A stretch of DNA of 64,000 nt, taken from contig NZ_JAJQRC010000001.1 in NCBI RefSeq assembly GCF_046533115.1, positions 248,001 through 312,000 on the forward strand. The letters run 5' to 3'. How positions within the stretch are numbered: the stretch's first letter is position 1; every line of letters starts with the position of its first letter. Shown here in pieces: positions 60,287-64,000 of the stretch. The stretch is from JAIRMO01 sp046533115 (GTDB taxonomy: Bacteria > Spirochaetota > Spirochaetia > Treponematales > Breznakiellaceae). The notes beneath the pieces are model-generated. The model was not told the DNA's origin. It saw only the letters and a list, made by a program, of their open reading frames with translations, and ran no database searches. The translations under genes and the position numbers were made by a program.

Positions 60287-61368
60287 GGAATGGCGGTAAA
60301 TCCTCCGGATCGTTCAAACATGGTCACAAAATCTATAATACCACTATATATGGATCCTGAAAACTTCTTCAAGTGGCCATCGTCGATCATAAGCCGGACG
60401 TCCTCTTCGTTGGTGACAAAGCCCAATTCCACCAGTACCGAAGGCATCCGGGCATTCCGGACCACAAACCATTCTTCCGCCTTGATACCCCGGGACGGTA
60501 ACAGGGACCCCACCTGCTCGTTAAAACGGTCCATGATGAATTGGGCCATCATGATACTTTCGGTGGTAAATTCCTCCTCCAGCATGGCGTTGCGGATGGA
60601 TAAAATTTCAGCGGGATCCCCGGATTTTTCTTCATCAATGAGGGTTCGGCGGTATTCCGGAGTAAGATACCATACCTCATATCCCCGGGCTTTTTTATTC
60701 ATCGAGGCATTGGCGTGGATCGATATGAATAGAATGGCCTCGTTCTCCTTGAGGGAAACCGAATTGGCGATGGTTACCCGTTTTTCCAGGGTGGGATAGG
60801 TATCGTTATCCCTGGTGAGGAGGATCCGTTTATCAGGAAAAACCGCCGTCAACCGGGAATGAATATCCCGGGCAACCTTGAGGGTAATATCCTTTTCAAC
60901 GGCCTGGACCTGCTTTCCGTCGATAATATGGTTCCCCACCGCCCCGGTATCCTTACCGCCATGACCGGGGTCCAGGATGATCGCGGCAATCCGGAAGCGG
61001 CTGCTTTCTTCCCGAAGGACCGTATCCAGCATATCCTTGAGGGAAACCACAAAGGCTTCAGGGAACCAGAGGGCGTCCCTTTCCAGGTACGGGACGGGAA
61101 CCCGGAGGAGTTCCCTGCCGTCAACCAGGAGAAACCCCTCCTCCCCGGCATTCCCCGCCTCAAAAACGGCGTAATGTCCGGAAATCGATAAAATCCCGGA
61201 ATAAAAAAAGGGATCCCAGGAAAGTTCCGCCCCAAGCCGGCTCAAAGTTTCGTCCAGGGCGAGAATTTTTTCAGGGGGCTTCCGGTCCGCGCTTTGGGCG
61301 GCAAGAAATACCCCGGGGAGTATCATAAGGAGTAAAAATATACCACACCCTCTTTTTAGACCGGTCAT
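60283..61368 (-). CDS. N-acetylmuramoyl-L-alanine amidase (Amidase_3)
   Basis: A zinc amidase that cuts stem peptides from peptidoglycan. A signal peptide (residues 1-24, LLLMILPGVFLAAQS) is followed by an N-terminal accessory region and the catalytic domain from about residue 128: ILDPGHGGKDTGAVG (zinc His), VEKDITLKVARDIHSRL (zinc Glu), FISIHANAS (zinc His) and VLVELGFVTNEEDV (catalytic Glu). At 361 aa it is complete. It overlaps the ATP-grasp gene by 4 bases upstream and the GerMN gene by 4 bases downstream. Confidence 0.93.
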   Translation of the reverse strand: MTGLKRGCGIFLLLMILPGVFLAAQSADRKPPEKILALDETLSRLGAELSWDPFFYSGILSISGHYAVFEAGNAGEEGFLLVDGRELLRVPVPYLERDALWFPEAFVVSLKDMLDTVLREESSRFRIAAIILDPGHGGKDTGAVGNHIIDGKQVQAVEKDITLKVARDIHSRLTAVFPDKRILLTRDNDTYPTLEKRVTIANSVSLKENEAILFISIHANASMNKKARGYEVWYLTPEYRRTLIDEEKSGDPAEILSIRNAMLEEEFTTESIMMAQFIMDRFNEQVGSLLPSRGIKAEEWFVVRNARMPSVLVELGFVTNEEDVRLMIDDGHLKKFSGSIYSGIIDFVTMFERSGGFTAIP

Positions 61369-62990
61369 GATGACTCAAGGATCCTCCCGGTCTTTATTTC
61401 GTAAACCAGACGATCCACCCGGTATGCCCCGCCCTGGTAGCCGCCGCGGATCAGGGCTGCCCAAAAGCTTCGGCCCAGGGGGATCCGGCCTTCGCGGTTT
61501 TCCGCCCCCACAGGGAGAGAAACCCCGGTTAAATTCCGTACCATGGCGAGGGATGTTTCCACGGACCTGCCCATAAAATCCAGGATACCCGATTCGGTGA
61601 ATTCCGGGAAGGGAAGGATGAAAAAATCCCCTCCCCCGCCGGGGGGAACCACCGGGTCCGGCAGCAGGGAAAGACGGTCCAGGATACGGGGGGAAACCCG
61701 GAAGGCAGGGGGAATATGGGCCGTCGGATTTTTTGCCCCGGGGAAAGGACCTCCGGCGAGGAAGATTTCTGTTTCCTCATCCGGCGCTTCCAGGCGGATC
61801 CCGATGAAACCGGCCGCCCCTTCCGCCGCGGCAACGGCGGCTTCCCGGGAAGGGGCGGCGCTGATGACATTACCGCATTTACCCACGTTGTTTTCGGGGA
61901 AACGGACCCGATCCCCGGTTTTGACCCTGAGGAACAGGTCCCTGATATGTTCGGCGGCTCCCGCTTCCTCCAATCCCCGGATGGACCGGATCCTGCCGGG
62001 GATAGAGATAAAGGCCCGTTCCGCGCTGGTCCAATTCCGGCATGGGACCAGGGCTTCGGGTTTTTTCCCCAGGGCGGCGAGGATTGCCCCCCGGGTAGAT
62101 TCCACCCCGGAGGCATAGGGATAGGTCCAGCCCGACATATACCCCCCGGAAAGACGGGCGGCGATTTCGCCAATCATAGGTCCCCGGGAACTGAGTTTGA
62201 GATCCCCCTTGGCCGCTCCCAGGGTAATGCCCAGGGCCCGGATCCCCGCAATAAAAACTTTTAGTACCTGCGCCTGCAATGTATCCTCAAGACCGCTGGG
62301 CATGGTATGGCCCATTTCAATAAAATAGGGGGGAAAATAGATATGCCGGTCCGCAAAGCCGCAGAGGGTGACTTCCCCCTGATATACCACGGCGTCCAGT
62401 GAAAATTCCGGCCCGTCCATGTATTCCTCCACAATGACCCTGCCGGATCGGGAAAATCCGAAGGCGTCTTCCACCGCCGGTTCCAGGCCCGAGGGAAAAT
62501 CCACCCGGCGGCAGCCCCGTCCCCCCATATTATCCACCGGTTTTACCACCACGGGATACCCAAAGGGAAGGGTAAAACCCGGCCGGGGATGCTCCCGGAG
62601 GACCATAAATTCCGGGGAGGGCAGCCCCGCCTGTTTAAAGCATTGACGCATCCGTTCCTTGTCGGAGGCGTTGAGGGCCGCTTCATAGGGGATCCCCGGC
62701 AGGCCCAATTTTTCCGCGGCATAGGCAACGGAGGCGGAAAAGTCCGTTCCCGCAGTCATTATCCCCGAAAGCCCTCCTTCAGCCTGGAGCATCCGTCCGA
62801 AAGCGGTGATCTTCTCCGTATCTTTTAGATCAATACACTCAAAACGATCCGCCCAGGAGACGCAGGGCGCCTGGGGATCCCCGTCTACGGCCACGGTTTT
62901 AAGCCCCATTTCCCTGGCTGTTCTCAGGGCGGGGCCTTGCATAACTCCCGCACCCAGGATCAAGATCCGTTCATTGTGGGTAAAGGTCAT
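61365..62990 (-). CDS. ATP-grasp ligase, specificity unknown
   Basis: A 541-residue ATP-grasp enzyme. The N-terminal pre-ATP-grasp fold begins ILILGAGVMQGPALRTAREM. The ATP lid is FGYPVVVKPVDNMGGRGCRR. VIVEEYMDGPEFSLDAVVY and KLSSRGPMIGEIAARLSGG hold the magnesium ligands. An extra C-terminal domain of about 200 residues repeats a weak ATP-grasp C-type fold. It belongs to the carboxylate-amine/thiol ligase superfamily; the substrates are unknown. It sits upstream of the amidase in one operon. Confidence 0.85.
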   Translation of the reverse strand: MTFTHNERILILGAGVMQGPALRTAREMGLKTVAVDGDPQAPCVSWADRFECIDLKDTEKITAFGRMLQAEGGLSGIMTAGTDFSASVAYAAEKLGLPGIPYEAALNASDKERMRQCFKQAGLPSPEFMVLREHPRPGFTLPFGYPVVVKPVDNMGGRGCRRVDFPSGLEPAVEDAFGFSRSGRVIVEEYMDGPEFSLDAVVYQGEVTLCGFADRHIYFPPYFIEMGHTMPSGLEDTLQAQVLKVFIAGIRALGITLGAAKGDLKLSSRGPMIGEIAARLSGGYMSGWTYPYASGVESTRGAILAALGKKPEALVPCRNWTSAERAFISIPGRIRSIRGLEEAGAAEHIRDLFLRVKTGDRVRFPENNVGKCGNVISAAPSREAAVAAAEGAAGFIGIRLEAPDEETEIFLAGGPFPGAKNPTAHIPPAFRVSPRILDRLSLLPDPVVPPGGGGDFFILPFPEFTESGILDFMGRSVETSLAMVRNLTGVSLPVGAENREGRIPLGRSFWAALIRGGYQGGAYRVDRLVYEIKTGRILESS

Positions 62991-63006
62991 GGAACTATTC
63001 TCCTTC

Positions 63007-64000
63007 TTATTCTTCCGTTGCTTTTATCGCGTATACCTCAAAGGTATCCCCCAGGCCAAAAATCACGCTGATCCGATAAAAAAAACCATAGGCCCAGCCG
63101 GTCTTTTTGGTCAAAAAAGGCCCCACCAGGGGGAATCGTTCAGGGTGATGGCCGGTGATCAGAATTTTTTTTACGTCAAACCCAAAGGAACCCAGAATTT
63201 TTTCGCATTGGCGGGGATGCCAAAGGGTCCAGTGATCGGAGGGACTTTTTTCAAGAAATTTTTTTCGGGACTTCAGACGGGAAATTCCGCCAAAAGAGGG
63301 GGTTGCCAAGGCCATGACTCCGCCGGGTTTAAGGAGACGGTTTATTTCGCGCAGTGCCCGCTGGGGATCTTTAAAGTGTTCGATCACATACCAGAGGGTG
63401 ATCACTTCAAAGCTCCGGTCCTGGAATTCCGGGGGTGAATCCGGGAAAAGGCCCTGAAAAGCAGAGAAACCTAATTCATCCCGGACATACCGGACGGCAT
63501 CTTCCGCGGGGTCCATGCCCACCGGGGAAAATCCCCCCTCCCGGGCAGCGGTAAGAAAGGGACCGTAGGCACAGCCCAGATCCAGGAGCCACCTTTCCCC
63601 CGGTCGGGAGAGCAGGGATTGGATCCGCCGGAGCCGGGATTTTCCCATCCTTACCAAATTGGAAAAATCCTCAAGATACGTCTTTCCGTATTGTTGTTTA
63701 TACTCACCGAAAAAATAATCGGTTTCATATTTTATAGAAGGTTGTGATAACCGGAGCATATAGACCATACCGCAGCGAGGACAGGAACGGTAGGTTCGCC
63801 GGGGAAACCGGGCGAGGACCCGGTGATCCCGGCAATCCCTGCCGCCGCAGACCGGACAGACAGGAGGGAGGATTGGACTAAGGTCCCGGAGAAGGGAGGC
63901 GAGACTTTGCCGCTGATCTCCGTCCAGATTATAACGGCGGGCGATTTTTTCAGATGCCAAAGCGATGGCATGCAGCTTTTGGGGATCCAGCCGGTTTTTC
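63007..64000 (-). CDS. SAM-dependent methyltransferase with N-terminal zinc finger (5' end outside window)
   Basis: The frame stays open to the window edge and upstream codons (KLHAIALASEKIARR) read like protein, so the start lies outside. CPVCGGRDC and, later, CPRCG form a zinc ribbon. The class I methyltransferase core follows: WLLDLGCAYGPFLTAAREGG (SAM motif I), FEVITLWYVIEHFKDPQRAL and LLKPGGVMALATPSFGG. Type-11 methyltransferases of this shape often modify sugars or lipids; the target here is unknown. It ends 16 bases upstream of the ATP-grasp gene. Confidence 0.85.
   Translation of the reverse strand, partial: KNRLDPQKLHAIALASEKIARRYNLDGDQRQSLASLLRDLSPILPPVCPVCGGRDCRDHRVLARFPRRTYRSCPRCGMVYMLRLSQPSIKYETDYFFGEYKQQYGKTYLEDFSNLVRMGKSRLRRIQSLLSRPGERWLLDLGCAYGPFLTAAREGGFSPVGMDPAEDAVRYVRDELGFSAFQGLFPDSPPEFQDRSFEVITLWYVIEHFKDPQRALREINRLLKPGGVMALATPSFGGISRLKSRKKFLEKSPSDHWTLWHPRQCEKILGSFGFDVKKILITGHHPERFPLVGPFLTKKTGWAYGFFYRISVIFGLGDTFEVYAIKATEE

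Overview
The window looks like chromosomal DNA of a spirochaete of the Treponema lineage, probably a free-living or termite-gut type rather than a reduced pathogen. It carries the periplasmic-flagella sheath protein FlaA beside an amidase and a GerMN-like protein, treponemal zinc-ribbon and TPR proteins next to an mre/rod cluster, and many lipoproteins. It also has complete trpDCFBA and thrA biosynthesis genes, which pathogenic treponemes lack. Most of the window is GC-rich with short gaps and overlapping genes. One block, about 33.66-36.45 kb, is clearly AT-rich and foreign in character.

Layout. 0-4.8 kb: end of an MBL-fold gene, then mltG-dnaG-rpoD with overlapping ends. 5.0-7.4 kb: zinc-ribbon coiled-coil gene, RNase P RNA, TPR membrane protein. 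7.4-15.5 kb: cell-shape operon mreB-mreC-mreD-mrdA-rodA followed by a B12-type radical SAM/DUF2344 gene. 15.6-24 kb, mostly minus strand: lipoprotein, TPR anchor protein, GAF/sigma-54 activator with an altered GAFTGA loop, rpsA-cmk-ruvA, ruvC-yebC and a small zinc protein. 23.5-31 kb: a NeuB-type synthase, an unknown protein, hisS, an aminotransferase and thrA.

31.1-36.3 kb is an accessory region anchored at tRNA-Glu. The 3' end of the tRNA plus its terminator recurs twice downstream, once well preserved and once degraded. Between these copies lie an intact hicAB pair, a RelE/HigA-type pair, a decayed second hicAB pair, and scraps of an IS256-type transposase and an ADP-ribosylglycohydrolase. 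Next to it two copies of one cassette face each other in inverted orientation. Each has an XRE regulator diverging from a 53-59 aa protein with a conserved leader, then a shared palindrome-like element, then a lipoprotein (broken in one copy). This cassette is one of the two best candidates for something undescribed.

36.4-41.1 kb: a TTGACA/TATAAA promoter with a structured leader drives trpD-C-F-B-A; trpE and trpG are not in the window. 41.1-45.3 kb: the second best candidate, a four-gene accessory chaperone operon with a GrpE-like protein, a short Hsp70, a small TPR protein and a J-domain/TPR/SEC-C protein whose HPD motif reads QPD. 45.4-49.3 kb: a chemoreceptor gene flanked by 238-bp direct repeats taken from the 3' end of a frameshifted ABC exporter gene.

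49.3-64 kb: deoC and an oxidoreductase, tRNA-Tyr and tRNA-Thr, AroH chorismate mutase, membrane proteins, a DUF362 protein, YbaK deacylase, thiamine pyrophosphokinase, CCA-adding enzyme (consistent with tRNA genes lacking CCA), a RelA/SpoT-TPR protein, flaA, GerMN protein, amidase, ATP-grasp protein and a methyltransferase cut by the window edge. Long hairpins and imperfect intergenic repeats recur through the window.
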